From: VRUE01 sp963732225
Lineage (GTDB): Bacteria; Actinomycetota; Thermoleophilia; Solirubrobacterales; 70-9
Assembly (NCBI GenBank): GCA_963732225.1
Contig: CAVSYR010000005.1
Coordinates: forward strand, 310,001 to 374,000
Direction: 5' to 3'
DNA: 64,000 nucleotides
Shown here: positions 32,887 to 40,411 of the stretch, piece after piece
Layout of the letters: every line of letters begins with the position of its first letter
Position numbering within the stretch: position 1 is the first letter of the stretch
Translations under genes and position numbers: made by a program
Notes under the pieces: model-generated
Told to the model about the DNA's origin: nothing
Seen by the model: only the letters and a program-made list of their open reading frames with translations
Database searches by the model: none

Positions 32887-33921
32887 TTAGCCGCAAACCC
32901 AGGCACTGGGGCCGGAGTCGGCCCAGATTTCGGCGGCGATCCTGTCCTGTTCGGCCTTGGGGGCAGTCTGAGGTTCTCCCTGGCCGCCGTAGAGTTCCCA
33001 GGTGGACGGCAGGATTTGGTAGGCGCCGCCGGCCCCGCTTGAGGGGTTCACGGCACCGTAGTTGCCACCGGACTCGCACATCACGATGTAGGCGGGGATC
33101 GAGAAGGGGCCGCCCAGCCAGCGTTCGACTTCGGTTTCGGCTTCTTCGGAACTGATCCGTTCTGCTTCCGCTGCCTTGGCCGCTTGGATGTCGCTGGCCC
33201 AGTTGCCGATCTTGTCCTTGAGGGTGGCAAGCGCCGCCGAGCGAGCGGCGGCAACGGAGTGCAAGTGCGACGCGGCGGCCTCGGCGCTTTCGCGGACGCC
33301 GGCGACTTCGGAGCGGGCGGTGGCAAGGCGTTCGTTGTAGGAGTCGACGCGAGCCTTGAGCGCGGCGACGCGCTGGAGGGCGGTGGCGACGGTGCGGCGG
33401 ACCTGGGCGACGCGGGCGGCCAGGTCGGAGTCGGACTGCTGGATTCGCTCGAGGTATTCGGTTCGGGTGGCCAGTTCATCGATGCTGTCGGAGGCGAGGA
33501 TGATGCTGGCCGTGCTGGGCGAGCCGCTCTCGTAGATCGCCACAAGGCGAGCGGCGAGGGCCGCCCGGGCTCGCTGCAGGCGCCGTTTTTCGGCCGCCAG
33601 CCGACGCTTGGTCCGCTGCACTTCGGCGGTGAGCCGCGCGGCCTTTTCCTCGCCCGTCGCCAGCAACGCGGTGAGCTTCTGCTCGTGAGCACTAGCGGCA
33701 GCGGCTTCCTCTTCCGCCGCGGCAAGTTCCCCCTGCGCCGCCTGCAACTGGCCGGCAAGCGATCCGGCTTCTTCCCGTCCGGCGGAAACCTTCTGCTGCA
33801 GGGCCGAGATGTCAGCCGCCGCGGCAGGGGCAGCCGCAAGCGCGAGCGGCGCCAGCAGTGCACAGAGGAGGGCGACGAGAAGCGTGCGGCCTCCCGCCTT
33901 TGTCGCGAGCGTTCGCGCCAC
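32887..33921 (-). CDS. Secreted coiled-coil peptidoglycan hydrolase (Rpf/transglycosylase-like)
   Basis: A 344-residue exported protein. A signal peptide (residues 1-36, ending AAAPAAAA) is followed by about 220 residues of Ala/Glu/Arg-rich coiled coil, as in PcsB or RipA-type cell-wall proteins. A C-terminal lysozyme-like domain reads IPAYIVMCESGGNYGAVNPSSGAGGAYQILPSTWELYGG; the Glu of CESGG is the likely catalytic acid. Such proteins act in daughter-cell separation or resuscitation. The coiled coil may serve as an activation switch (family knowledge). It stands alone between dnaE and the arginine operon, on the same strand. Confidence 0.8.
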   Translation of the reverse strand: MARTLATKAGGRTLLVALLCALLAPLALAAAPAAAADISALQQKVSAGREEAGSLAGQLQAAQGELAAAEEEAAAASAHEQKLTALLATGEEKAARLTAEVQRTKRRLAAEKRRLQRARAALAARLVAIYESGSPSTASIILASDSIDELATRTEYLERIQQSDSDLAARVAQVRRTVATALQRVAALKARVDSYNERLATARSEVAGVRESAEAAASHLHSVAAARSAALATLKDKIGNWASDIQAAKAAEAERISSEEAETEVERWLGGPFSIPAYIVMCESGGNYGAVNPSSGAGGAYQILPSTWELYGGQGEPQTAPKAEQDRIAAEIWADSGPSAWVCG

Positions 33922-33939
33922 TAAGAAGCCGAGGCTACG

Positions 33940-34095
33940 CTAGCCCTCAGGCACGTTGCGGGTCGCGGCGTAGGCCGCAATCGCCAATGCAACCGCCGTT
34001 ACTCCGGCACCGATGCGAATCTGGCGTCGATAACGGCGCCGCACGTACTTGAAGGCAAAGCGGATCGCTGCCTTGCCGAGCTTGTCGTAGGCCAT
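33940..34095 (-). CDS. 51-residue single-helix membrane protein
   Basis: A small open frame whose ATG (34095) follows the argG stop with no gap (TAGATG). The GGAGGAG at the end of argG serves as its ribosome site. The product begins with a basic amphipathic stretch (MAYDKLGKAAIRFAFKYVRR), followed by one hydrophobic helix (about residues 30-44) and a short polar end. It is too short to carry a known enzyme. The tight coupling suggests a real gene. Role unknown; it is the last gene of the arginine block. Confidence 0.6.
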   Translation of the reverse strand: MAYDKLGKAAIRFAFKYVRRRYRRQIRIGAGVTAVALAIAAYAATRNVPEG

Positions 34096-35367
34096 CTACT
34101 CCTCCTCCCCGCGCTGGCGGATCCGGTAGGCCATGCGCGACTGCAGCGACCAGAGCTCGATGAAGCCCGGCGATGCGGTCTGCGAGAAGAGGCCGCCCGA
34201 CTGGGCAAAGGAGGCGAGGTCGGCGTCGTAGACGGCGTTGGGCGAGCTGCGGGTAACGACCCGGACACTGCCCTTGAAGAGCTTGAGGCCGATCGTGCCG
34301 GTCACCTGGGTGTTGACCGCGTCCATATAGGCGTCGAGGTCGGTGCGCAGCGGCTCCCACCAGAGCCCGGCGTAGACCAGGTAGGCCCACTTGTGATCGA
34401 GCTCGGGCTTGAACTGGTTCTGGTGGATCGTGCCGACCAGCTTCTCCAGCTCCTGGTGGGCGGGCAGCAGGATCGCCGCCGCCGGCACCTCGTAGATGTC
34501 GCGCACCTTGAGGCCGACGATGCGGTCCTCGATGTGATCGACGATGCCGACGCCGTGGCGGCAGCCAACCTCGGCGGCGCGTTCAAGCAGCTCGACCGGG
34601 GCCAAGCGCTCGCCGTTGAAAGCGACCGGGATGCCGGCCTCGAACTCGACGGTGACGGTCTCGGCCTCGTCGGGCGCCTCCTCCGGCCGGGTGACCAGCT
34701 GGAAGACGTCGTCCTCGGGCGCGTGGTCCAGGTCCTCGATCCAGCGACCCTCCGAGGAGCGGCCCCAGAGGTTGTCGTCGATCGAGTAGGGCGCGACCTC
34801 GGTGCCACCCTTGACCGGGATGCCGTGCTCACGGGCGTAGGCGATCTCCTCCTCGCGGCCCATCTGCCAAGAGCGCACTGGCGCGATCGTCTTCAGCTCC
34901 GGCGCAAGGGTGGCGACGGTGGCCTCGATCCGCACCTGGTCGTTGCCCTTGCCGGTGCAGCCGTGGGCGATCGTGTCGCAGCCGCTGCGCCGCGCATACT
35001 CGACCGCGAGCTTGGCGATCAGCGGCCGGCCGAGCGCGGTGAAGAGCGGGTAGCCGCCGCCGTAGAGCGCGTTGGCCTTGATCGCCGGCAACACGTACTC
35101 GTCGGCGAACTCCTCGCGCGCGTCGACGACGTGGCACTCCAGTGCCCCCAGGCGCTTCGCCTTGTCCTCAATCACGGCGTAGTCCTCGCCCGGCTGGCCG
35201 AGGTTGACGGTGAGACAGACGACCTCAGCCTCGTAGGAATCCTGGATCCACTTCAGCATCACGCTCGTGTCGAGGCCACCCGAGTAGAGCAGCAGGACCC
35301 GGCGGACCTCGCCGGGATCGGCCTCGTAGGAGGCCGTGCGTACGTCTGCGGGTGAACCCGATGCCAC
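34096..35367 (-). CDS. argG: Argininosuccinate synthase
   Basis: A 423-residue enzyme joining citrulline and aspartate with ATP. The N-terminal ATP-binding motif LLLYSGGLDTSVMLKWI, FTALGRPLIAKLAVEYA, HGCTGKGNDQVRIEATV, PYSIDDNLWGRSSEGRWIED and EVPAAAILLPAHQELEKL are all present. It begins with GTG at 35367, whose G is the last base of the upstream stop (TAGTG), so the two are coupled. The first about 20 residues are not part of the core; an internal start is possible. It works downstream of argC-J-B-D in the same block; argF was not found in the window. Confidence 0.94.
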   Translation of the reverse strand: MASGSPADVRTASYEADPGEVRRVLLLYSGGLDTSVMLKWIQDSYEAEVVCLTVNLGQPGEDYAVIEDKAKRLGALECHVVDAREEFADEYVLPAIKANALYGGGYPLFTALGRPLIAKLAVEYARRSGCDTIAHGCTGKGNDQVRIEATVATLAPELKTIAPVRSWQMGREEEIAYAREHGIPVKGGTEVAPYSIDDNLWGRSSEGRWIEDLDHAPEDDVFQLVTRPEEAPDEAETVTVEFEAGIPVAFNGERLAPVELLERAAEVGCRHGVGIVDHIEDRIVGLKVRDIYEVPAAAILLPAHQELEKLVGTIHQNQFKPELDHKWAYLVYAGLWWEPLRTDLDAYMDAVNTQVTGTIGLKLFKGSVRVVTRSSPNAVYDADLASFAQSGGLFSQTASPGFIELWSLQSRMAYRIRQRGEEE

Positions 35368-35720
35368 TAGGGAGCGCCGATGCCGCCGCTGCCGTTTTCT
35401 TCTTCGGGCGGGGTCGTGGTCGTTGTCGTTTCTTCGGGCGCGGTCGTCGTTTCCGACGTCGTGGTCGTTTCAGTCGGGGTCGAAGTCGTGGTCTCGGTGG
35501 TCGATCCGGTCGTCGTCTCGGTGCTCGAGCTCGTTTCGCTTGGCGTCGTCGTCAGCGTCGAAGTCGAGCCACCGCTGTCACCACTGCTGGCGATTACGAC
35601 CACCGCAATCACCAGGCCGACGATCACCGCAATCAGGCCGGCGATCAACAGCCGCGTGTTGCCGTGCGGGCGGTGCTCGTCATCGGGCTGGCGCATCATC
35701 CGGGTCGGGTCCTCGTGCAT
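35367..35720 (-). CDS. Membrane-anchored Thr/Ser-rich protein
   Basis: A 117-residue protein. A hydrophilic N-terminal part (MHEDPTRMMRQPDDEHRPHG) is followed by one strong membrane helix (about residues 25-47), and then about 70 residues made almost only of Thr, Ser, Glu and Pro (runs of TETTT). The tail would lie outside the membrane and may be glycosylated or span the wall. The ATG at 35720 has GGAG seven bases upstream. It overlaps the 3' end of argG's start by one base. Function unknown; a mucin-like tail so close to arginine genes is unexpected. Confidence 0.6.
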   Translation of the reverse strand: MHEDPTRMMRQPDDEHRPHGNTRLLIAGLIAVIVGLVIAVVVIASSGDSGGSTSTLTTTPSETSSSTETTTGSTTETTTSTPTETTTTSETTTAPEETTTTTTPPEEENGSGGIGAP

Positions 35721-35724
35721 TTCC

Positions 35725-36156
35725 TCACTCCTCGGGTCCGAGTATCGCGTCGAGTATCTCGCTGGTGTCGGCGATGTCGAAGCCACTGCGCAGGCGCTCG
35801 GCGATCTCCTCGCGACTGCTTCCCGAGACCGCCATCTGGGTGGCGAGCAGGCGGGCGCCGGCGGAGCCCGAGCGCGGCCCGGCCGGTGCCTCCGGCTGGG
35901 GCACCGCGGAGACCGGCCTCAGGTGCGGCTCGCGCTGGCCAGAAGTGGGTGGGTCGAGCTCATCGGCAAGGGCCCGCAGGCGCTCGGCGACGATGCGGTC
36001 GGCACGGGCGCCCGCCTCGGAGAGCTGGCGGCGCGCCTGCTCCTCGGCATCGTCGATTACCTTTGCGGCTGCCTGCTCGGCCGCCTCGACGATCGCTGCC
36101 AGGCGCTCGGCCGTACCGCTGGTCAGCGCGCGGGGCTCAGAGGGACGCTTGCTCAT
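35725..36156 (-). CDS. Coiled-coil protein with conserved C-terminal helix pair
   Basis: A 143-residue protein. The N-terminal half is a charged coiled coil (RLAAIVEAAEQAAAKVIDDAEEQARRQLSEAGARADRIVAERLRALADEL), resembling ATP-synthase b or DivIVA-type helices. After a Pro-rich linker, the C-terminal about 40 residues (LLATQMAVSGSSREEIAERLRSGFDIADTSEILDAILG) look like a compact conserved domain. The start overlaps the argD stop by four bases. A scaffold or regulatory role is possible. I do not recognise a named family. Confidence 0.6.
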   Translation of the reverse strand: MSKRPSEPRALTSGTAERLAAIVEAAEQAAAKVIDDAEEQARRQLSEAGARADRIVAERLRALADELDPPTSGQREPHLRPVSAVPQPEAPAGPRSGSAGARLLATQMAVSGSSREEIAERLRSGFDIADTSEILDAILGPEE

Positions 36157-37343
36157 TGAGGCGCGTAGCTTAGGAGCGCGGCCGCGATCGTGGCGACGGC
36201 CCGCTCGATCTGGTCCGAATCGACCGTCAGCGGCGGCAGCAAGCGCAGGGTCCCGGGCTCGGGCACGTTGACGATCAGGCCACGCTCGAGCAGGTCGGCG
36301 CCGATCGCCGCCGCATCGACGCCGTCGCCAAGGCCAACGCCGAGCATCAGGCCGCGGCCGCGCACGGTCTCAACTCCGTCGAGGGCGAGCAGGGCATCGC
36401 GCAGCTTCGCTCCCTGCTCACGCACACCGCGCAGCAACGCGGCATCATCGACGATCTCGAGCACGGCGAGGGCGGCGACACTGGCGAGCAAGCCGCCGGC
36501 GAAGGTCGAGCCGTGATCGCCGGGCTCCAGCACCTCACTGGCCTCCGGGCTGGTCAGGCAGGCCCCGATCGGCATGCCGCCGCCGAGCGCCTTGGCGCTG
36601 GTCAAGACGTCGGGACGGACCGGCGTCTGCTCATAGGCCCAGAGCGAGCCGGTGCGGCCGATCCCGGTCTGGATCTCGTCGAAGATCAGCAGGGCGCCGC
36701 TCTCGTCGCAAGCCTGGCGGGCGGCGAGCAGGGTCTCATCGCTGAGTGGGTAGATACCGGCCTCGCCCTGGATCGGCTCGAGCAGCACCGCGGCCGTGCT
36801 CTCCCCCACCGCTGCGCGCAGCGCCTCCGGGTCGTTGAAGGGCACGGCGCTGAAGCCGGGCAGCATTGGCGCCATATCGGGATTGGCGGCAAGCGCCGGC
36901 GTTGCGGAAAGAGAGCCGTAGGTGCGGCCGTGGAAATCGCGCTCGAAGCTGATGATCTCCGGGGCGGAGATACCGCGGCGGTGGGCGTGCTTGCGGGCGA
37001 TCTTGATCGCGCACTCGTTCGCCTCGGTGCCGGAATTGGAGAAGAAGACGCGGCCGCCGAGGCTCGACTGCGAGAGTCGCTCGGCGAGTCGCACCATCGG
37101 CTCGGTGTAGAAGAGGTTCGAGGTGTGCATCAGGCGCCCGGCCTGCTCGCGCACCGCCTCGACCACCTCGGGATTGCAGTGCCCGACCGAGCAGACCGAG
37201 ATGCCGCCGAGGAAGTCGAGGTACTCCTTGCCCTCGGCGTCCCAGAGCAGGGCGCCCTCGCCGCGCACGAACTCGACCGGCGCCCGCTTGTAAGTGCGCA
37301 TCAGGTAGCGCTCCTCGAGCGCCTGGAGGTCGGTCAAATTCAT
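36153..37343 (-). CDS. argD: Acetylornithine aminotransferase
   Basis: A 396-residue class III PLP aminotransferase that converts N-acetylglutamate semialdehyde to N-acetylornithine. Blocks include LWDAEGKEYLDFLGGISVCSVGH, FFSNSGTEANECAIKIAR, FERDFHGRTYGSLSAT, IFDEIQTGIGRTGSLWAYE and the PLP lysine in DVLTSAKALGGGMPIGA (about residue 245). The start overlaps the argB stop by four bases, and the stop overlaps the coiled-coil gene. It is one of four consecutive arginine genes argC-J-B-D. Confidence 0.94.
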   Translation of the reverse strand: MNLTDLQALEERYLMRTYKRAPVEFVRGEGALLWDAEGKEYLDFLGGISVCSVGHCNPEVVEAVREQAGRLMHTSNLFYTEPMVRLAERLSQSSLGGRVFFSNSGTEANECAIKIARKHAHRRGISAPEIISFERDFHGRTYGSLSATPALAANPDMAPMLPGFSAVPFNDPEALRAAVGESTAAVLLEPIQGEAGIYPLSDETLLAARQACDESGALLIFDEIQTGIGRTGSLWAYEQTPVRPDVLTSAKALGGGMPIGACLTSPEASEVLEPGDHGSTFAGGLLASVAALAVLEIVDDAALLRGVREQGAKLRDALLALDGVETVRGRGLMLGVGLGDGVDAAAIGADLLERGLIVNVPEPGTLRLLPPLTVDSDQIERAVATIAAALLSYAPQ

Positions 37344-38209
37344 GAGGTCACCATCGTGCCGATTCCGGCATCGGTGAAGAGCTCGACCAGCAGCGAGTGC
37401 GGGCGGCGGCCGTCGATGATGTGGGCCGCTCCGGCGCCGCCCCTGATCGCGTCGGCACAGGCAGCCAACTTCGGCCGCATGCCGCCGTCGATCGCCGCCA
37501 GCTTGCCCTCGACCTCCTCCACCGTCGCTCGCGCGATCAGTGAGTCGGTGTCCGCGGGATCGGCCAGCCAGCCCTCGACGTCGGTGAGGAAAATTGCCTT
37601 GTGGGCGCCGAGCTTGGCCGCGACCTTGCCGGCGGCCTCATCGGCGTTGACGTTGTAGGACTGGCCCTCGCGGTCCGAAGCCGAAGAGGCGATCACCGGG
37701 ATGTAATCGGCGGCGATGTGGTTGAGCACCTCGACGTCGACGTGCTCAATCGAGCCGACGAAGCCGACCTCGTCGGCGTTGGCAACCGGCGAGACGCGGA
37801 AGAGGCCACCGTCCTCGCCGGAGAGACCGACCGCCGGCTGACCGTGGGCGTTGAGGCGCTGGACTATTTCGGAGTTGAGCTTGCCGACCAGGACCATGCG
37901 CGCCACCTCGACCGTCTCCGCATCGGAAACGCGCAGGCCCTCGTGGAATCGCACCTCGAGCCCGAGCCGCTCCATGTACTGGCTGATTTCGGGCCCACCG
38001 CCGTGGACGACGATCGGGTTCATCCCGACGTACTTGAGCAACACCACGTCGGTGGCGAAGGCCTCACGCAGGGCGTCCTCGCGCATCGCCGCGCCGCCGT
38101 ACTTGATCACCACAGTCTGGCCGTGGAACTGCTTGATGTAGGGCAGCGCCTCGAGCAGTGTCTCGACGTTCACCTGGGCCGCCCGCGATTGAGGCGCTTG
38201 CTCGGTCAT
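37340..38209 (-). CDS. argB: Acetylglutamate kinase
   Basis: A 289-residue kinase that phosphorylates N-acetylglutamate. It has VVIKYGGAAMRE (ATP phosphate contacts), LLKYVGMNPIVVHGGGPEI, SDAETVEVARMVLVGKLNSEIV and the C-terminal FLTDVEGWL and GGMRPKLAACADAIRGG motifs. Presence of the N-terminal helix preceding the kinase core (about residues 8-25) is typical of hexameric, arginine-inhibited forms, so feedback control is likely. It lies between argJ and argD, with a 16-base gap to argJ. Confidence 0.94.
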   Translation of the reverse strand: MTEQAPQSRAAQVNVETLLEALPYIKQFHGQTVVIKYGGAAMREDALREAFATDVVLLKYVGMNPIVVHGGGPEISQYMERLGLEVRFHEGLRVSDAETVEVARMVLVGKLNSEIVQRLNAHGQPAVGLSGEDGGLFRVSPVANADEVGFVGSIEHVDVEVLNHIAADYIPVIASSASDREGQSYNVNADEAAGKVAAKLGAHKAIFLTDVEGWLADPADTDSLIARATVEEVEGKLAAIDGGMRPKLAACADAIRGGAGAAHIIDGRRPHSLLVELFTDAGIGTMVTS

Positions 38210-38225
38210 CCGCCTCCTCCTTCGC

Positions 38226-39383
38226 TCATGTCGTGTACTCCGCGTTGATCCGCACGTACTCGTAGCCGAGGTCGGAGAACCAGACGTGGGCGCTGTGCTC
38301 GCCGCGGTCGAGGCGCAGGCCGATCTCGGCCTCGGCGACGTCGGCGGCGAGCTCGCTGTTGTCGATCGCCTCGCCGCCGATCTCCTCTAGGTCCTCGCCA
38401 GCCAGCGCCATGCCGGCTGCCTGCGCGATCCGCCCCCAGTTCTGGTCGCGGCCGAAGAGCGCCGTCTTGACCAACGGCGAGTTGGCGATCGCGCGGGCGA
38501 CCCGCTCGGCCTCGGCCTGCGAGGCGGCGCCGTCGACCCGGATGCGGCCGACCCTCGAGGATCCCTCGCCATCGGCGACGACCTCGAGCGCCAGTTGCAA
38601 GAGCACCGCGTCGAGCAGACCCTCGGGCAGCGGCTTGCCGGAGGCCCCGCTCGCCTGCAGCAACAGGGTGTCATTGGTGCTCATCTGCCCGTCGACTGTG
38701 ATCCGCTCGAAGGAGGCGTCGCAGGCAGCGCGCAGCGCGGCGTCGGGATCCTCGACTACGGCGTCGGTCTGGACGAAGCAGAGCATCGTCGCCATGTTCG
38801 GCTGGATCATGCCGCCGCCCTTTGCCTGGGCGGAGATCGTCACTCCCTCCGGCGTCCGCAGCGTGCAGCGCTTGGGCCAGCGGTCGGTAGTGAGGATCGC
38901 GTCGGAGAAGACGGCTCCGCCGTCGGGCGAGAGGTTCCCGGCCGCGTCGCCGATGCCGCCAAGCACCGCCTCGATCGGCAGCGGCACACCAATCACGCCG
39001 GTCTCGGCGACAGCGACCGCCTCTGCCGGCAGCCCCAGCTGCTCGGCGGCGACGTCGCACATCGCCACCGCGTCGGCGTATCCCTGCTCGCCGGTCTCGG
39101 CGTTGGCGTTGCCGGCGTTGACGACCGCGGCGCGCAGCCCTGCTTGGTCGCAGCGATCGCGGCAGACCCGGATCGGCGCGGCCGCGGAGGCGTTGCGGGT
39201 CAGCAGGATCGCCGAGCTGACCTGCTCGGCATCGCAGACCAGCAAGCCGATGTCGGTCTTGCCACCGCCCTTGAGCCCGCAGTGGGCGCCGCCGGCGCGG
39301 AAGCCGGGGACCAACTGCGCCGGATCGAGCTCCTCGATCCCGGCCGGCGGCTCGACCCAGCGTGATTTGAAGAATCCGCTCAC
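38226..39383 (-). CDS. argJ: Glutamate N-acetyltransferase / ornithine acetyltransferase
   Basis: A 385-residue ArgJ, which recycles the acetyl group from acetylornithine to glutamate and often also uses acetyl-CoA. The autoprocessing site is AKGGGMIQPNMATMLCF, with cleavage before the nucleophile Thr (about residue 195) to give alpha and beta chains. VVNAGNANAETGEQGYADA, ETGVIGVPLPIEAVLGGI and the C-terminal NAEYTT end are also as expected. It overlaps argC by four bases. It makes the pathway cyclic. Confidence 0.94.
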   Translation of the reverse strand: MSGFFKSRWVEPPAGIEELDPAQLVPGFRAGGAHCGLKGGGKTDIGLLVCDAEQVSSAILLTRNASAAAPIRVCRDRCDQAGLRAAVVNAGNANAETGEQGYADAVAMCDVAAEQLGLPAEAVAVAETGVIGVPLPIEAVLGGIGDAAGNLSPDGGAVFSDAILTTDRWPKRCTLRTPEGVTISAQAKGGGMIQPNMATMLCFVQTDAVVEDPDAALRAACDASFERITVDGQMSTNDTLLLQASGASGKPLPEGLLDAVLLQLALEVVADGEGSSRVGRIRVDGAASQAEAERVARAIANSPLVKTALFGRDQNWGRIAQAAGMALAGEDLEEIGGEAIDNSELAADVAEAEIGLRLDRGEHSAHVWFSDLGYEYVRINAEYTT

Positions 39384-40411
39384 AGCAACCCCGTGGTCTC
39401 GTCAAGACCGAGCATCAGGTTGAGGTTCTGCACGCCCTGTCCGGAGGCGCCCTTCCAGAGATTGTCGATCGCAGAGAAGGCGAGGACCCTCCCCCGCTCC
39501 TCAACGGTGACGTAGACGTGGCACTCGTTGGTATCGCGCACGTCGCGCAGGCCCGGCGGGCCGTCGACGACGCGAACGAAGGGCTCGCCGGCGTAGCGCT
39601 CGCGGTAGAGCGCCTGCACCGCGTCCTTGGAGATCGGCTCGCTGGTCTGGGCGTAACAGCTGGTCAACTCGCCCTGGTCGAGCGGCAGCAGGTGCGGCAC
39701 GAAGGTGACCGGCGCCGGCGATCCCAGCGCCGCCAGCTCCTGTTCGATCTCGGGCCGGTGGCGGTGGCCCTCGGTCTTGTAGGCGAAGGCGTTCTCGTCC
39801 ATCGAGACGTAGTGCATCGCGTCGCCACCGCCGCGGCCGGCACCGGAGACCCCCTGCTTGGCGTCGATGACGACATCGGCGAGCAGACCCTGCTCGGCAA
39901 GCGGGGCCAGGGCCAGCACGCTGGCGGTCGGATAGCAGCCCGGGGTGGCGACAAGTTCGGCGTGGCGCAGCTGCTCGCGATAGAGCTCACTGAGGCCGTA
40001 GACCGCGCCCTCGAGCAGCTCCGGCGCGCCGTGCGGTCCGTACCAGAGCTCATAGGTGGGCAGGTCGCGCAGCCGGAAGTCGGCCGAGAGGTCGACGACC
40101 AGGGCGCCGAGGCCGCGCAGTGCCGCTACAGCCGGCGCAGAGGCGCCGTGAGGGTAGGCGACGATCGCGGCGTCGATCTCCTCGATCTCATCCAGATCGA
40201 GTTCGGTTAGCTCGAGCGGCACCCGGTAGCGCGGGTAGAGGCTGTCAAGCCGCTTGCCGACGTCGCTGCGCGAGGTGACCGCGACCAGCTCCAGCTTCGG
40301 GTGGCGCCAGACGATCTGTGCCGCCAGCGCCCCGGTGAAACCGGAGGCACCGGCAACCAGGACCCGCGCGGTGGGATCGCCCTCAAGTGGTTGTGTGAGT
40401 GGATCAGACAC
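39380..40411 (-). CDS. argC: N-acetyl-gamma-glutamyl-phosphate reductase
   Basis: A 343-residue NADPH-dependent reductase. The Rossmann motif RVLVAGASGFTGALAAQIVWRHP starts at about residue 17, and the catalytic Cys lies in LVATPGCYPTASVLALAPL (about residue 155). HRHRPEIEQEL and PHLLPLDQGELTSCY follow. It is the first arginine gene of the block and overlaps the end of pheT by eight bases, so the arginine genes appear to be transcribed together with the phenylalanyl-tRNA synthetase genes. Confidence 0.94.
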   Translation of the reverse strand: MSDPLTQPLEGDPTARVLVAGASGFTGALAAQIVWRHPKLELVAVTSRSDVGKRLDSLYPRYRVPLELTELDLDEIEEIDAAIVAYPHGASAPAVAALRGLGALVVDLSADFRLRDLPTYELWYGPHGAPELLEGAVYGLSELYREQLRHAELVATPGCYPTASVLALAPLAEQGLLADVVIDAKQGVSGAGRGGGDAMHYVSMDENAFAYKTEGHRHRPEIEQELAALGSPAPVTFVPHLLPLDQGELTSCYAQTSEPISKDAVQALYRERYAGEPFVRVVDGPPGLRDVRDTNECHVYVTVEERGRVLAFSAIDNLWKGASGQGVQNLNLMLGLDETTGLL

